Shown piece by piece: positions 43,101 through 53,316 of a DNA stretch of 64,000 nt. The notes beneath the pieces were generated by a model that was not told where the DNA came from, did no database searches, and saw only the letters and a list, made by a program, of their open reading frames with translations. The position numbers and the translations under genes are program-made. Numbering within the stretch: the stretch's first letter is position 1; every line of letters starts with the position of its first letter. This DNA comes from Mycolicibacterium komanii (GTDB taxonomy: Bacteria > Actinomycetota > Actinomycetes > Mycobacteriales > Mycobacteriaceae): assembly GCF_001050035.1 (NCBI RefSeq), contig NZ_CVTA01000004.1:86021-150020 (forward strand), given 5' to 3'.

Positions 43101-43433
43101 CAACAACCGGTGCTGCGGGTCGCTCGCGGCGGCCTCGCGCTCGTTGATCCCGAAGAAGTCGGCGTCAAATCCCGCTACGTCGTTGAGGAACGCACCCCAC
43201 TTCGATACCGTCCGGCCTGGTACGCCGGGCTCCGGGTCGTAATACTCGTCGGCATCCCAGCGGTCGGACGGAATCTCGGTGACCAAATCCTCGCCCCCGA
43301 CCAGGGCCTCCCACAGCCGCTGCGGAGAGTCGATGCCTGCGGGAAGTCGGCACGCCATTCCGATGACGGCGACCGGAGTGACAGCTGAGCCCGAGTTCTC
43401 CGACGATTCGTGCGCGCTGTCGAACGACGTCAT
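37140..43433 (-). CDS. Iterative reducing type I PKS (Pks5/MAS-like), KS-AT-DH-ER-KR-ACP
   Basis: 2,097-aa single-module PKS. KS about 20-440 with DTACSSGL near 188, EAHGTGT and [14 protein letters not shown] about 530-850 with GHSLGE near 631. DH about 900-1170 with [11 protein letters not shown] near 936. ER about 1430-1740 with GGVG near 1564. KR about 1750-1930 with GGLGGLG near 1766. ACP with GMDSLGALE near 2053. The whole layout is that of mycobacterial MAS/Pks5-type iterative enzymes. The AT specificity stretch reads VAFHS rather than the VASHS of methylmalonyl enzymes, which points to malonyl-CoA and a straight chain. The gene is convergent with the NRPS (87-base gap) and divergent from the FAAL. 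Probable role: build the fatty acyl tail or a sugar-linked acyl group. Confidence 0.93.
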   Translation of the reverse strand: MTSFDSAHESSENSGSAVTPVAVIGMACRLPAGIDSPQRLWEALVGGEDLVTEIPSDRWDADEYYDPEPGVPGRTVSKWGAFLNDVAGFDADFFGINEREAAASDPQHRLLLESCWEAMEHAGLTRDALADTLTGVFAGLTHNDYQLLAADAGAVEQAYGFTGTNFSLASGRIAHSLGLHGPALTVDTACSSGLTAVHLACRSLHERESDLAFAGGVSLALDPRKWSAGSAEGMLSPTGRCHAFDAAADGFVGGEGCTVVLLKRLTDAQRDGDRILAVIKGTAANQDGRTVNIATPSQPAQVAAYREALSAAGVDPASVGMVEAHGTGTPTGDPVEYASLAEVYGRDHPCALASSKTNFGHTQAASGTLGLMKAVLALQHGVVPQNLHFTQLPAAMAQIETKLFVPQGNTPWPTNGEHLRRAAVSSYGISGTNVHAVVEQAPATAAPVSAESSTTAPLLFPLSSSSPEQLRRTAGRLADWVQDRDDVLLPDLAYTLALRRTHRPVRTAVIASSAPELIKTLREVADGDDPFAPAVGADDRGPVWVFSGQGSQWAGMGVDLLGTEPVFASTVAQAEQIIADESGFSVTEALSSPEVVTGQERLQPTLFTFQVGLAEVMKAYGVHPGAVIGHSLGEAAAAVTAGALSLEDGLRLVCRRSGLMSRIAGQGATAAVELPAKQVLSELAADGIGDVVVAVVPSPDSTVVAGATQTVRDLVAGWEQRDVMARELPVDVAFHSPQVEPIVAELTDALAFLDPRTPDVPFYSATMFDPREQPMCDARYWVTNMRRMVRFATAVQAAMEDGHRVFAELSPHPLLTRALEQTARSREIPLAAVAAMRRDQPLPHGLRGFVVDLHEAGAAIDFSVLCPSGRLVDAPLPTWTHRPLWLSNGGQEGPVRGGSTIAVHPLLGSHVHLRDEPERHVWQADIGTAAQPWLGDHQVHNVPVFPGAAYCELALAAACEVLGEDSEVRDIRFEQALLLDEQTTVTASASWSKPNEALEFTVQTHQGDEPERHASAVLLAADDELRPTYDTSALLTAHPAALDGDEVRRRVDGHGVTYGPAFTGLAVVRTGDAGSGAVLAEVALPRSIRSQQDAYGVHPALLDACFQSVAAHPEVQSLGAGVMALPLGVRLLRAYGSARNARYCYTRVTGIQADGVEADIDVLDEHGTAVLVVRGLRLGTGMAEQGQRDRALAERLLTVEWQQRALPDVPHADAGAWLLVSTATDAVMTEVSGVLTAHGAHCTAMSWPPHADHDSDTERLRNHLKGSRFDGVAIFMSPDTGITDPDAAFLGCEYVQQLVRIARELAEISGEPPRLFVVTRRAQSVLAGDRPNLAQGGLRGLVRVIGNEHPHLVATQIDIDDVTDAGQLAQQLLSGSEEDETAWRNFRWYTARLQPAPLEPQERRTRVADHGRDGIRLQIRTPGDLQSLELVARDRVPPGPGQIEVAVHASSINFADVLVAFGRYPAFEGHLPQLGTDFAGVVTAVGPGETGHQVGDRVGGICADGCWGTFITCDADLAVALPDGLADGDAAALTIATATAWYGLHDQARIKSGEKVLIHSATGGVGLAGIGIARAAGAEIFATAGSEQRRQLLRDMGIEHVYDSRSLEFADGIRRDTDGYGVDIVLNSVTGPAQRAGLGLLAFGGRFVEIGKRDIYGDTHLGLFPFRRNLTFHAVDLALMSVSHPERLQELLSMVYRLTADGSLPVPQTTHYPLADAVRAIRTMSGAQHTGKLVLDIPHTGSSRVVVPPRQMPIFRGDGAYIITGGLGGLGLFLAEHMAAAGCGRIVLTSRSQPSIEALETIERIREFGGEVVVECGDVADVHVGRRLVAAATATGLPVRGVLHAAGVIEDAALSNITDDLVERNWAPKVYGAWSLHSATVEQPLDWFCSFSSAAALVGSPGQGAYAAANSWLDAFTRWRRTQGLPATAIAWGAWDEIGRGAALAGDTGAAIAPAEGAYAFEALLRHDRSYSGYAPTIDAPWLAAFAALSPFGEAFRSSGADGTGTTKLKAELDQLPVDEWPVRLQHLISEQISLILRRSVDPDRPLSEYGMDSLGALELRTRIETETGVRIPPTDITTVRGLAGLLCEKLVPAQAN

Positions 43434-43770
43434 GTTTCCTCCCCGAACTACGATGCACTCCCCTGGCCGCTTCGCGGGTCAACGCCGCGCAGGTGCGAGG
43501 CGGGCGAAAGCTGCGCGATTCATCACAGCGTTCCAACGGGGCTTCACGTGCTGACGACACTTGTCACGACCAACCTTAATTTCGCTTGTGCCAAGTTGTC
43601 CCCGGAATACGAGTTATCGTTTCGCTCCCTCGCATGACCGCAATGGTTTGCTGCGACTTTGCGCGAACCGCCCCTTCGGGCGAGCAGGCCGGCGGCCGCC
43701 TGCCGGTTGTCTCGATGGAGTTTGCTGTGTTTCGCGGTGTGGCAGCTGTGGCCACGGTAGCCTGACGAGC
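43434..43770. promoter_or_regulatory. Divergent promoter region between PKS and FAAL
   Basis: 337 non-coding bases separating two lipid genes read away from each other, so both promoters should lie here. The minus-strand sequence just before the PKS ATG contains GGGGAGGAAAC, a good ribosome site. No clear -10/-35 pair or operator was identified. Confidence 0.4.
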
Positions 43771-45501
43771 GTGGCAGATACCTCCGTTCTGGCTTTGCTG
43801 CAGGAACGCGCCAGCTTGCAGCCGGATGACACGGTGTTCACCTACATCGACTACGACCGGGATTGGGACGGAGTCACTGAGACTCTGACGTGGTCGGCGC
43901 TGTATCGCCGGACCGTGACTGTCGCAGACGAGCTTCGCCGAGGGGGTTCGATCGGCGATCGAGCGCTGGTCTTGGCGCCTCAGGGAATCGACTACATCGT
44001 CGCGTTTCTCGGCGCATTGCAAGCAGGACTCATCGCCGTTCCGCTCTCGGTTCCGTTCGGCGGAGTCAGCGATGAGCGCGTCAGCTCAGTGCTGCGTGAC
44101 GCCGCACCATCGGTCGTGCTCACGACGTCGGCTGTGGTCGACACCGTGGCCGCATGCGTCGAGGCGGAGTCCGGCGCATCAGCACGCCGAATCGTCGAGG
44201 CGGACCTGTTGGGTAACGAATCTCCCACCGGATTCGGCTTCGACGACGAGACGCCTCCGACGGCGTATTTGCAGTACACGTCTGGATCTACCCGCTCGCC
44301 TGCGGGCGTTGTGATGTCGCACCAGAACATCGTGGCTAATTTCCGACAATGGATGGCGGCCTATTTCGCGGATTACGGGAAGGTGCCCCCGGCGGACGGC
44401 CACGTTGTGTCGTGGCTGCCCTTTTATCACGACATGGGTTTGTATCTGGGAGTCTTCGCGCCCATCATCACCGGGAACCCCGCTGTGCTCACCAGTCCGG
44501 TCGCGTTCCTGCAGCGGCCCGCGCGCTGGCTGCAATTGCTGGCGAGCTACCGCAAGGCCTTCACGGCCGCGCCGAATTTCGCGTTTGAGTTGGCGGTGCG
44601 CAAGACGTCTGACCAAGACATGGCAGGGTTCGACCTTTCGGATCTGCTTGTCATCATCACCGGTGCTGAGCGGGTGAACCCGGCGACGCTGCAGCGCTTC
44701 ACGCGCAAATTCGCTCCGTTCAACCTGCGTGAGCGGGTCATACGGCCGTCATATGGACTTGCGGAAGCAACTGTGTACGTCGCGACTCGCGCCGGTAGCG
44801 AACCTCCGTCCATCGTGCGCTTCGACTCCGAGAAGTTGACCGCCGGCAAGGCTGAGCGCATCGAGAGCGGCGGTACATCCATGGTGAGTTACGGCAAGCC
44901 GCGGTCGCCTTCAGTCCGCATTGTCGACCCCGATACCCGAACCGAGTTGCCAACGGGAGCCGTCGGTGAGATCTGGGTCCACGGCGACAACGTCGCGATG
45001 GGGTATTGGGGCAAGCCCGACGAGACCGAAGTCACGTTCAATGGACAGATCGCGAACCCGTCCGCCGGCACACCTGAAGGGCCGTGGCTGAGGACCGGCG
45101 ATCAAGGCTTCTTCTTCGATGACGAATTGTTCGTCATCGGCCGCATCAAGGATCTGTTGATCGTCTATGGGCGCAATCACTCGCCTGACGACATCGAGGC
45201 TACGGTCCAAGAGATCACGCACGGTCGATGTGTGGCGATCGCCGTTCCGGATCGGGAGACAGAGAAGCTCGTCGTCATCTTCGAGGCGAAGAGGCACGAC
45301 GGTGACCAAGAAACGGCAGAAAAGCTTGCCGTCGTCAAGCGCGAAGTCACCTCGGCGATATCGAACTCACATGGTCTCAGCGTCGCCGACCTTGTCGCCG
45401 TGCCGCCCGGTTCGATACCGATCACGACCAGCGGCAAGGTCAGGCGGGCGGCGTGCGTCGAACAGTATCGCCAGCGTCACTTTGCCCGGCTGGACGCTTG
45501 A
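43771..45501 (+). CDS. Fatty acyl-AMP ligase (FAAL, FadD type)
   Basis: 576-aa adenylate-forming enzyme that turns a fatty acid into acyl-AMP and hands it to a PKS or NRPS carrier. The ATP loop [11 protein letters not shown] lies near residue 170 and [12 protein letters not shown] near 327. The DxxF/FIxGRxKD region ([22 protein letters not shown]) and the C-terminal lysine in [10 protein letters not shown] complete the set. FAAL-type traits include [11 protein letters not shown] and the opening [11 protein letters not shown] chose the GTG at 43771, which gives a normal FAAL length; the open frame extends 70 codons further upstream with low-complexity residues. It stands divergent to the PKS and ahead of the ABC exporter. 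Confidence 0.9.
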   Translation: MADTSVLALLQERASLQPDDTVFTYIDYDRDWDGVTETLTWSALYRRTVTVADELRRGGSIGDRALVLAPQGIDYIVAFLGALQAGLIAVPLSVPFGGVSDERVSSVLRDAAPSVVLTTSAVVDTVAACVEAESGASARRIVEADLLGNESPTGFGFDDETPPTAYLQYTSGSTRSPAGVVMSHQNIVANFRQWMAAYFADYGKVPPADGHVVSWLPFYHDMGLYLGVFAPIITGNPAVLTSPVAFLQRPARWLQLLASYRKAFTAAPNFAFELAVRKTSDQDMAGFDLSDLLVIITGAERVNPATLQRFTRKFAPFNLRERVIRPSYGLAEATVYVATRAGSEPPSIVRFDSEKLTAGKAERIESGGTSMVSYGKPRSPSVRIVDPDTRTELPTGAVGEIWVHGDNVAMGYWGKPDETEVTFNGQIANPSAGTPEGPWLRTGDQGFFFDDELFVIGRIKDLLIVYGRNHSPDDIEATVQEITHGRCVAIAVPDRETEKLVVIFEAKRHDGDQETAEKLAVVKREVTSAISNSHGLSVADLVAVPPGSIPITTSGKVRRAACVEQYRQRHFARLDA

Positions 45502-45622
45502 GGCGGCCCTAGCGGGAAGAGGGCGCGATCACGGGAAGCCGTTGACCTCATTCCTTGTTGAGGTTCTACGGTGAAATCTGTGAGCAATTTTTGCGTTTGC
45601 CCAGCGTGCGAGGATGGGTTGA

Positions 45623-47548
45623 GTGGTTAACTTCGTAGCCCGCGCCCTGTGCACAGCGCCGGCCATCGCCCCGCCACCGCAACGCCGACGCGCGAGCTCG
45701 GATCTGTGGCGGATGCTGCCCTATCTGCTGCCGTATCGGACGCGGTGGATCGCGATGGTCACCGTGGCCATCGCCAGCCTCGCGGCGACGGTGTCGATCC
45801 CGTTGATGACCAAGGCCGTCATCGACGGTCCGGTGCGGCATCAGGATCAGCAGGGGCTCTGGCTGCTCGGCACCGCCGCGATGGGCGTCGGTATCACCGA
45901 AGCGGTGTTGTGGTTCATCCGGCGTTGGTTGGCCGCGCGCGCCACCATGGGCGTCGAGGCCGACATCCGCAAGGACCTCTACGCCCGGCTGCAGGTGTTG
46001 CCGATGAGCTTCCACGGGCGGTGGCAGTCCGGACAGCTGCTGTCGCGGATCATGAACGACCTGAGCACAATCCGACGTTTCATGTCGTTCGGCATGCTGT
46101 TCCTGTTGCTCAACGGCCTGCAGATCACCGTCGTCACGGTGATTCTGCTGACGATGTACTGGCCGTTGGGCGTGGTCGTGGTGGCGTCGATCGTGCCGAT
46201 CACGCTGACAGTTATGCACTTCCAGCAGGAGTACACCCGCTTGTCACGGCTGGCTCAGGACCAGGCGGGCCACGTCGCCACCCACGTCGAGGAGTCCGCG
46301 CTGGGTCTGCGGGTCGTGAAATCCTTCGGCCGCGAGGATTACGTATACGACCGGTTCGACGAACAACTCACCAATCTCTATGAGACGCAGATCGATCGCG
46401 TGTCGGTCTCGGCGAAGTTCTGGACGCTGCTCGAAGTCATCCCGAACCTGACATTGATCGTCGTGCTCGGGTTTGGCGCATACGCTGCGGGCGAGGGCCA
46501 CGTGACCATGGGCACGCTGGTCGCGTTCATCACGATGATGTTGTCGCTTGTCTGGCCGATCTCCTCGCTCGGCTTCCTCTTGTCGATGACGCAGGAGTCG
46601 TTCACCGCCGCGAACCGGATCGCCGAGATCTTCGACAGCCCAATCGACATCGCAGACGGTCCGGTCGACCAGACCCCGCGGGGCGGGCGCCTCGAACTCG
46701 TCGACGTCGGTTTTCGGTTTCCTGATTCCGAGGACTTGGCCCTGCGCCATGTCACCGTCACCGTAGAACCGGGGGAGACGCTCGCGCTCGTCGGCTCGAC
46801 GGGTTCCGGCAAGTCGGTGTTGGCCGCGCTGGTGTCGCGTCTGTACGACGTCACCGAGGGCTCGATCCGCATCGACGGCCGCGACATTCGCGACTTCACC
46901 CTGCCCGCGCTGCGTGAAGCCGTCGCTACCGCCTTCGAAGACCCGACGCTGTTCTCGATGTCGGTCGCCGAAAACCTCAGGCTCGGAAGGCCGGACGCGT
47001 CCGACGACGAGCTGGCCCAGGCCATCGACGTCGCCGCCGCGCAGTTCGTCTACGACCTACCGTTCGGGCTCGACACCCGCATCGGCGAGCAGGGTATGAG
47101 CCTGTCCGGCGGACAGCGGCAGCGGCTGTCGCTGGCCCGCGCGATTCTGGCGGCACCAAAAATCCTCGTGCTCGACGACACGTTGTCCGCTCTCGATGTG
47201 CACACCGAGGCGGTCGTCGAGGAGGCGCTGCGGCGCGTGTTGCACTCGGTCACCGGAATTGTTGTGGCGCATCGTGCATCGACGGTACTGCTCGCCGACA
47301 AGGTCGCGCTGTTGGAGAACGGCACGATCACCCACGTCGGCACGCACGCCGAACTGCTGGCTGAGGTGCCGCAGTACCGCTACCTGCTCGCGGCTGACGA
47401 CGAACTCGACGACGGCGCCGAGCGGGCATGCGCATGGGAGGACGACCAGGACCGCAGCCGCCTCGACCACGCCGTCGAGGAGCAGGAGGCGCTGGAACGC
47501 GACCGCGCGCGGCGACGATACGTCACCTCGGAGGCCGAGCGCCGATGA
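45623..47548 (+). CDS. ABC exporter half-transporter, degenerate nucleotide site
   Basis: 641-aa fused TMD-NBD exporter with about six membrane segments in residues 35-330, then the ATPase. Walker A GSTGSGKS is near residue 392 and the signature LSGGQRQR near 493. Walker B reads ILVLDDTLSALD, with Asp where the catalytic Glu normally stands. That change marks the weak site of heterodimeric exporters. The C-terminus carries a charged tail of about 50 residues. The start is a GTG at 45623 after an AGGATGGG stretch. Its stop overlaps the start of the next gene as ATGA, so the two subunits are made together. Confidence 0.9.
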   Translation: MVNFVARALCTAPAIAPPPQRRRASSDLWRMLPYLLPYRTRWIAMVTVAIASLAATVSIPLMTKAVIDGPVRHQDQQGLWLLGTAAMGVGITEAVLWFIRRWLAARATMGVEADIRKDLYARLQVLPMSFHGRWQSGQLLSRIMNDLSTIRRFMSFGMLFLLLNGLQITVVTVILLTMYWPLGVVVVASIVPITLTVMHFQQEYTRLSRLAQDQAGHVATHVEESALGLRVVKSFGREDYVYDRFDEQLTNLYETQIDRVSVSAKFWTLLEVIPNLTLIVVLGFGAYAAGEGHVTMGTLVAFITMMLSLVWPISSLGFLLSMTQESFTAANRIAEIFDSPIDIADGPVDQTPRGGRLELVDVGFRFPDSEDLALRHVTVTVEPGETLALVGSTGSGKSVLAALVSRLYDVTEGSIRIDGRDIRDFTLPALREAVATAFEDPTLFSMSVAENLRLGRPDASDDELAQAIDVAAAQFVYDLPFGLDTRIGEQGMSLSGGQRQRLSLARAILAAPKILVLDDTLSALDVHTEAVVEEALRRVLHSVTGIVVAHRASTVLLADKVALLENGTITHVGTHAELLAEVPQYRYLLAADDELDDGAERACAWEDDQDRSRLDHAVEEQEALERDRARRRYVTSEAERR

Positions 47549-49380
47549 CCGCCACCGACACCGCGACCGCCGAGTGGCGCGGCAAGTTCGAAGAGCACCA
47601 AGACGATTCGCCGATCGACGAGAGCATCGATAGGCGCCGGGAGGCGCGTTTCCTGCTCGGTGATCTGCTCCGGCCGTACCGCGTCGCCGTCGCGCTGCTC
47701 GCCCTCGTCGTCGTGGTGGAGAACGCCGCGCGCCTGTCGGTACCGATCCTTGTCCGGCGCGGCATCGACGAGGGCATCCCACCCATCATCGCGGGCGAGA
47801 CGGCGCATGCACTGATGACGATCGTCGGCGTCCTCGCCGTCGTCGTGGCGGTTCAGGCCACCAGTAGGATGTTCTTTCTCCGCCGCTCCGGACGGATCGG
47901 CCAGAAGGTGCTTCTGGAGTTGCGCCGCAGGGTGTTTCGGCACTTCCAGCGCCTGGACATTGCCTTCCACGAGCGCTATACCTCCGGACGTGTGGTGAGT
48001 CGGTCCACGAACGACGTCGAAGCCATTCAGGACATGCTGGAGACCGGCTTCGACAGCCTGGTGACCGCGGTGCTCACGCTGTTCGGCACCGCCATCCTGC
48101 TGGTCGTGCTCGACTGGCGGCTCGGGTTGATGTGCCTGGGCGCCTTCCCCCTGTTGATCGGGCTGGTGTGGTGGTTCCGCAACGAGTCCGCGAGAACATA
48201 TCGCCGCGTGCGCGAAAGCGCCGCGCTGGTAATCGTGCAATTCGTCGAAACGATGACAGGCATCAAGGCTGTGCAGGCCTATCGCCGGGAACCACGTAAC
48301 CAGCAGATTTTCGACGAGATCGCCGACCGCTACAAGGCCGACAACGAGCGCACATTTCAGCTGCTCGCAATCTTCATGCCGGGCGTCAAGCTCGTCGGCA
48401 ACTTCACCACCGGCGTGGTGCTGCTCTACGGCGGCTACCGAGTCCTCAACGGCGAGATGACGATAGGCACGCTGACGGCCTTCCTGCTCTACCTGCGAAT
48501 GTTCTTCGAACCGATGCAGGAGATCTCGCAGTTCTTCAACACTTTCCAATCGGCGGCCTCGGCACTCGAGAAGCTGGCGGGGGTGCTCGCCCAGCGGCCA
48601 GGCATCAAGGACCCGAAGCGCCCCGTGGCGCTGACCGCCGTGCGCGGCGCGATCGCTTTTCGCGATGTTCGATTCCAGTACGTCGCCGACCGCCCCGTCC
48701 TGCCTGGACTGACGATCGAGGTGCCCGCCGGTCAGACCGTCGCCCTGGTCGGCACCACCGGCGCGGGTAAGACCACAATCGCCAAGCTGATCGCGCGGTT
48801 CTATGATCCGACATCCGGCTCGGTGACGTTGGACGGCGTTGACTTGCGTGACCTTTCGCAGACCGAACTGCGTCGCCACGTGGTGATGGTCACCCAGGAG
48901 ACCTTCATGTTCGATGGGACCATCGCCGACAACATCCGGTTCGGCCGACCCGACGCCACCGACGCCGAGGTGGCCGCTGCGGCCGAAGCCGTCGGCGCCG
49001 CCCGCTTCATCGCGGCGCTGCCCGACGGATATGACACCGGCGTCGCCAAACGCGGTGGCCGGCTTTCGGCCGGGCAGCGGCAACTCGTTGCGTTCGCGCG
49101 GGCGTTTCTCGCCGACCCCGCGGTGCTGATCCTTGATGAGGCGACGTCGTCACTGGACATCCCCAGCGAGCGTATGGTGCAGCGTGCGTTGGAGACGGTG
49201 CTCGCCGATCGGACCGCGCTGGTCATCGCGCACCGGCTCTCGACTGTGCAGGTTGCCGACCGGGTGCTGGTACTCGAACACGGCTGCATCGTGGAGGACG
49301 GCACGCCCCGCGAGCTGATCACGCGCGCCGACGGCCACTATGCCGCCCTACACCGCGCGTGGATGGAATCGCTCGCCTGA
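47545..49380 (+). CDS. ABC exporter half-transporter, consensus nucleotide site
   Basis: 611-aa TMD-NBD exporter, partner of the preceding gene. Membrane segments fall in residues 45-320. Walker A is GTTGAGKT near 411, the signature LSAGQRQL near 512, and Walker B ILILDEATSSLD has the full catalytic Glu. I chose the ATG at 47545, which overlaps the upstream stop (ATGA) and follows GGAGG; the frame is open for another 39 codons upstream but within the neighbour's coding sequence. The pair resembles mycobacterial multidrug or lipid ABC exporters. Its cargo is unknown; export of the lipopeptide or a precursor is possible from position only. Confidence 0.9.
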   Translation: MTATDTATAEWRGKFEEHQDDSPIDESIDRRREARFLLGDLLRPYRVAVALLALVVVVENAARLSVPILVRRGIDEGIPPIIAGETAHALMTIVGVLAVVVAVQATSRMFFLRRSGRIGQKVLLELRRRVFRHFQRLDIAFHERYTSGRVVSRSTNDVEAIQDMLETGFDSLVTAVLTLFGTAILLVVLDWRLGLMCLGAFPLLIGLVWWFRNESARTYRRVRESAALVIVQFVETMTGIKAVQAYRREPRNQQIFDEIADRYKADNERTFQLLAIFMPGVKLVGNFTTGVVLLYGGYRVLNGEMTIGTLTAFLLYLRMFFEPMQEISQFFNTFQSAASALEKLAGVLAQRPGIKDPKRPVALTAVRGAIAFRDVRFQYVADRPVLPGLTIEVPAGQTVALVGTTGAGKTTIAKLIARFYDPTSGSVTLDGVDLRDLSQTELRRHVVMVTQETFMFDGTIADNIRFGRPDATDAEVAAAAEAVGAARFIAALPDGYDTGVAKRGGRLSAGQRQLVAFARAFLADPAVLILDEATSSLDIPSERMVQRALETVLADRTALVIAHRLSTVQVADRVLVLEHGCIVEDGTPRELITRADGHYAALHRAWMESLA

Positions 49381-49473
49381 ATCATGCTCTGCACCGCCCG
49401 CTTTCGCGATTTATTGCACTCACGCAGACGCACTCGCATTTCCCTGCCGGAGCCCGCCCGAGCTTCTCCTGAC

Positions 49474-50958
49474 TCAGTAGATGAAACCGGTCAGCTCAAA
49501 CTCGGTCAGGGTCTTCGCGATCAGCTCATAGAGAGCGGGCTTCGTCTCTACCACACCGGGTTGATAGGCGTTCACCGTGAAGTAGATCTTTGAGCCGCCT
49601 GCGACGCGCCACGATTGCATGTTCATCTGCCCGCCCGTCAACTCGAGCCACTGGCGTGTTATGCCTTGCGCCGTGGCCCGAGTCAGAACGATCTCGCCGT
49701 CGGTGCCGTCGGGGCGGTACACGCTCGGGTCGAACTCGTCGAGGTTCGAACAGAGTGACGGGGCATCGGGGTCGGTAAGCCCCGCATCGACCATCCGTTT
49801 CAACGCGAGTTTCGGCATGAAGGGGACCAGTGCCCGCAACTGCAGTGACTCGTCGGGCGTTTCCCGCAACGTGGTGAGTGCCCGCTTGATGGCGGCCCTC
49901 AGGTCACCCAGGTCTGTGGTGACGCGTGTCGGGTCGATGGTGACGCTCGCGATCGACATCGCATTGGCACGCGTATCACCTTCGGTGCGTTCGTTCATGG
50001 GGAGTTGCAGGGTGACGAGGCCGTCACCGGGACGGCTGCGCCCCATGCGCTCGGCAAGTTTCGCAGCGAGGGCGACGACCAACGTCTTACCTGTGGCACC
50101 GAGAGCCTTCGCACGGCCATCCCATGACTCGAGATCGATCTGGATCGAGACGGCCGGCACGACGATCGCGTCATCACCGTCGGTCGCGCGGAGTGGGACG
50201 GGTGGTGGTGAGGGCTTCGATCGGGCGACGTCCTGCCGTGCGCGGCGGGCCAGTCTTACCGCCGCTACTGCCGCCCGGCCGATGTCAGGCGACTCTCGCA
50301 GGATTTCTCGGGCATCCTGAAGCGCCGCACGGCGTCTTGTACGGACATCCGGCGGTGGAAAGCCGAGATCGGCAGAATTACCCAGCACCGCATCGGAGAC
50401 GACCTGGTGAAGCCCGATGCCGTCGACCACGTAGTGGGAAAGCACCAGGCTGACCGCCGTCGAGCCGTCGGCAAGGGGGAGGACGCCGAGATGCCAGCCG
50501 GGCCCGCGCTCCGCATCGATAGGAAGCTGTGAACGTTCATCAGCCCAGTCGCTGAGTTCGGTGCCAGGACGCGCGCCATCGGCGACTTCTATGTCCGGCG
50601 CATCTGGCGTGGAGACCCAACGATGACGCGCGAACGGCAACGGCGAACGCTCGATGCGCCGCCCCAGCAACCCGCGACCGAGATTGTGGTTGAACCGCCT
50701 CAGCCCGTCGAGGTCGACAGTGTGCGAATAGAGCCAAACGACTTGGATCACCAGGTTGAGGCTGGCGGCGCGATGCCCCGCGTACAAACTGTGGTCGACC
50801 AACGCGAGCCTATTGTGCAGCCGCTCATCCTGTTTGGGCATACGGAGGTTCAACGAGGGGTCGGTACGACGTGTTTCGGCTGACCCTCGATTTACGGCCA
50901 TGGGCGCAGAATAGACGGTGACGCGGCGTTGTTGCCCTGAATCGTCATCTGGTCGCAT
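49474..50958 (-). CDS. HxxxDG acyltransferase (condensation-domain/PapA-WS/DGAT-like), copy 2
   Basis: 494-aa acyltransferase closely related to copy 1. The catalytic motif is H165YVVDG170 in SHYVVDGIGL. Shared landmarks include GLLGRRIERSPLPFAR early on and NERTEGDTRANA in the second half. The first 40 residues are unconserved; ATGs at 50901 or 50841 are alternative starts, and none has a clear ribosome site. It lies 44 bases downstream of a Gap-like gene and is probably co-transcribed with it. Likely to esterify a hydroxyl of the surface lipid; the acyl donor may come from the PKS. Confidence 0.8.
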   Translation of the reverse strand: MRPDDDSGQQRRVTVYSAPMAVNRGSAETRRTDPSLNLRMPKQDERLHNRLALVDHSLYAGHRAASLNLVIQVVWLYSHTVDLDGLRRFNHNLGRGLLGRRIERSPLPFARHRWVSTPDAPDIEVADGARPGTELSDWADERSQLPIDAERGPGWHLGVLPLADGSTAVSLVLSHYVVDGIGLHQVVSDAVLGNSADLGFPPPDVRTRRRAALQDAREILRESPDIGRAAVAAVRLARRARQDVARSKPSPPPVPLRATDGDDAIVVPAVSIQIDLESWDGRAKALGATGKTLVVALAAKLAERMGRSRPGDGLVTLQLPMNERTEGDTRANAMSIASVTIDPTRVTTDLGDLRAAIKRALTTLRETPDESLQLRALVPFMPKLALKRMVDAGLTDPDAPSLCSNLDEFDPSVYRPDGTDGEIVLTRATAQGITRQWLELTGGQMNMQSWRVAGGSKIYFTVNAYQPGVVETKPALYELIAKTLTEFELTGFIY

Positions 50959-51002
50959 GGTCGGGGGCCGGGCTCGCCGTCCCCACTAGCGCCGGCGCCG
51001 GC

Positions 51003-51842
51003 TCATACGATCCCGATGCCTTTTGCCACGGTAAAAAGACCGACCATCGCAAAAATCACTGCCAAGACCTGTCGACGCCGAGCCAAAGCCCAGTCGTGCA
51101 GTGGTTGCAGTATCGCCTGGGTTTTGGCCGGGGCGGCGAGATAACTGAGGAGGGCGATCTCGACGACCCCGAACATTGCCAGGACGAATGCGATGACGGC
51201 GAAGATCTGCATGCCGAGCCCGGCTCCCGAGGCCACGATGGTGGTGTCCACGAACAGCACCACCAGGGGCGGCGGCAACCCGAGGACGCCGAACACGAAC
51301 GCGACCCACAAAGCTCCATTGTCCCAGGCATGTTGAAGGCGCGTAAGCAGTCGCCGGATTGCAGATCCACCCTCAGTCGCCGGATCGCCGAGCGGTCCCA
51401 GTGGTGAGACGGTGCGTGGACTATCCGAGTCCAGCAATAGGACGGAGGTGTCGCGGCCCGATATCGGTTGATGCGCCCGCCGACGCACCCAGGAGCGCAC
51501 TGTCATCAGCGATGCCGTGGCCAGCATGACGACACCCATGCCGATCTGGACGAACCGAATCGCGGAGTTCGCCGACGTGTTGGGGACGGTGATCTCCTCC
51601 GAGAAAGTGGCAAACGTCGGTATCAAGTCCAGCACCATCAGGGGCACCAGCAGACAGGTGAGATTCACGATCATGCCGCCGACCCAGTACGCGAGCAGAT
51701 TCGGCACGGGCCGGGGCCGGGAGATCATCAGCAGAATGACGGCGAGAAGCACCGGGTTGATCGCCACGAAGAACGCCAAACCCAGTAATGTGCCCCACAC
51801 GGCCGGAACACTACCTGCTCGAGCGCCGCTTTCAGAGGGCAA
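51003..51842 (-). CDS. Gap/Sap-like membrane protein, copy 2
   Basis: Six-helix Gap-family protein, 279 aa as drawn. The first helix (TLLGLAFFVAINPVLLAVILL) is followed by MISRPRPVPNLLAYWVGG, the stretch shared by all three copies. The central loop of roughly 65 residues is arginine- and serine-rich. The drawn start is a TTG at 51842; a GTG at 51800 would begin at VWGTLLGL and match copy 1 better. It precedes acyltransferase copy 2 on the same strand. A role in moving the glycolipid across or out of the membrane is inferred from the GPL Gap protein. Confidence 0.84.
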   Translation of the reverse strand: MPSESGARAGSVPAVWGTLLGLAFFVAINPVLLAVILLMISRPRPVPNLLAYWVGGMIVNLTCLLVPLMVLDLIPTFATFSEEITVPNTSANSAIRFVQIGMGVVMLATASLMTVRSWVRRRAHQPISGRDTSVLLLDSDSPRTVSPLGPLGDPATEGGSAIRRLLTRLQHAWDNGALWVAFVFGVLGLPPPLVVLFVDTTIVASGAGLGMQIFAVIAFVLAMFGVVEIALLSYLAAPAKTQAILQPLHDWALARRRQVLAVIFAMVGLFTVAKGIGIV

Positions 51843-51995
51843 AGCGGTCGCCGACGTGCCTGGACATAGTTTGTATCAACGCTTACTGTCTTGTCTTACC
51901 TCGATCGGTACTCTCGGCCGAGAACATCCCGGCGGTTCAGCGAGCGATGCCGTCCCGCGTTCAGGTCGGTCGATTCTCTGCGAAGGTGGGCCACA

Positions 51996-53066
51996 ATGTG
52001 CGAGGGGGAGCGACCCTTCACCGGGTCCACCGCTTCCGGGGCTGAACTTCAGGGCGCGCGGCAATCGGTTGGCTCGACGACCGACCGACACAACGAGATT
52101 GCTCAAGAGTGCCGGATATGCGGATCGACTGGTCCGCACGAGTGCTTCGCCGTTCGCGAGATGATGTTCGGGACGCGAGAGCGATTCGAATACTTTTTCT
52201 GCGGAACATGCGAAACATTGCAGATCCGGAATCCGCTTGAGGGTGATGAGCTCCAGCGCCATTATCCGGAGGACTACTACTCGTACAACGCCCGTCGGCT
52301 ATGGCCTCTTCGATGGCTCATTGGGCAGCGAGATCGCAAGAAATTGCATGCGGGCGGAGGACTGGTGGGCGCGCTCCTCACGAGGCGGGTGCTTGATGGC
52401 ATACTCCGCGTTCATCTCGGCGGAGACGTCGTCGGAATTCTGGCTCAGCTCCAGCTCAAACCGGACGCGAGAATCCTGGACGTGGGATGTGGTGGCGGTG
52501 CGCTGCTCGACCGGTTGGCCATGGTGGGGTTCACGAATTTGTCTGGTGTGGATCCTTTTATCTCCGCAGATGGCCGGTCGCCTCGTGGAGTGCCGCTGAC
52601 AAAGGGTGATCTGAGTGAAGTAAGGGGCGAATTCGATCTCATCATGTTCAATCATTCGCTCGAACATGTCCCCGACCCGATCGCCGCGCTCAAAGCAGCG
52701 GCGGAAAGACTTGCACCCGACGGTATCTGCCTGGCTCGCACGCCGACGACGTCATCAGAAGCCTGGACCACTTACCGGGCGGACTGGGTGCAGATCGATG
52801 CGCCTCGGCATTTTGTCGTGCCTTCACGGCAGGCCATGGAGTTGGCGGCCGAGAGAGCCGGGCTGCGAGTGGAGCATATGTTCGACGATTCGAACTTGGG
52901 CCAGTTCGCGGGGAGCGAAGCTTATAGGCGAGGCGTTGCCGTGACCGACCCCAAAATCTCTGGGCTGTTTAGTCCGAAGCAACTCTGGGAGTGGGGGAAG
53001 CGCGCGGATCGGCTCAATCAGCTTGGCCGTGGCGACCAAGTGGGTTTCGTCATGCGGGCCCGGTGA
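51996..53066 (+). CDS. Class I SAM methyltransferase with zinc-knuckle N-terminus
   Basis: 356-aa methyltransferase. The N-terminal part holds CRICGST and FFCGTCETLQ, two CxxC pairs that form a zinc knuckle, as in sugar or lipid-linked methyltransferases of O-antigen loci. The SAM domain has ILDVGCGGGALLDRLA at about residues 158-173, and FNHSLEHVPDP is the post-motif II region. I chose the ATG at 51996 because GAAGGTGGG precedes it; the frame is open 35 codons further upstream with no conserved features. The catalytic YHEHF stretch of C-methyltransferases is absent, so O- or N-methylation is more likely. The acceptor is unknown. Confidence 0.78.
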   Translation: MCEGERPFTGSTASGAELQGARQSVGSTTDRHNEIAQECRICGSTGPHECFAVREMMFGTRERFEYFFCGTCETLQIRNPLEGDELQRHYPEDYYSYNARRLWPLRWLIGQRDRKKLHAGGGLVGALLTRRVLDGILRVHLGGDVVGILAQLQLKPDARILDVGCGGGALLDRLAMVGFTNLSGVDPFISADGRSPRGVPLTKGDLSEVRGEFDLIMFNHSLEHVPDPIAALKAAAERLAPDGICLARTPTTSSEAWTTYRADWVQIDAPRHFVVPSRQAMELAAERAGLRVEHMFDDSNLGQFAGSEAYRRGVAVTDPKISGLFSPKQLWEWGKRADRLNQLGRGDQVGFVMRAR

Positions 53067-53316
53067 GGAAGGGATGCATCGATGACGGCGAACGCAACAG
53101 CCCGCGCCTATATGCAAAAGCGCATGCCGGAGAGCACGTTAGACACGTCGAGGTCTCAGCCTGCGGCGCGTTGCTCGGCAAACGGTAGCCGGTCGCCGAC
53201 CGCGGGCAAGTTGTCCTGCCGCTCGAGACCACCGCTTTCGGGGTCGCGATGATCATCGGCCTACACACTGACGTGACTGCCTCTGCTCAGAAGATAACGG
53301 GGGCGGAGTTGCGCGA

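Noticed and set aside
3902..49380. Reading the locus as a lipooligosaccharide (LOS) cluster
   Set aside because: The Pks5-like PKS, FAAL and kansosamine-like sugar fit LOS, but two lipo-initiating NRPSs and three Gap proteins fit a lipopeptide much better. A mixed history remains possible.
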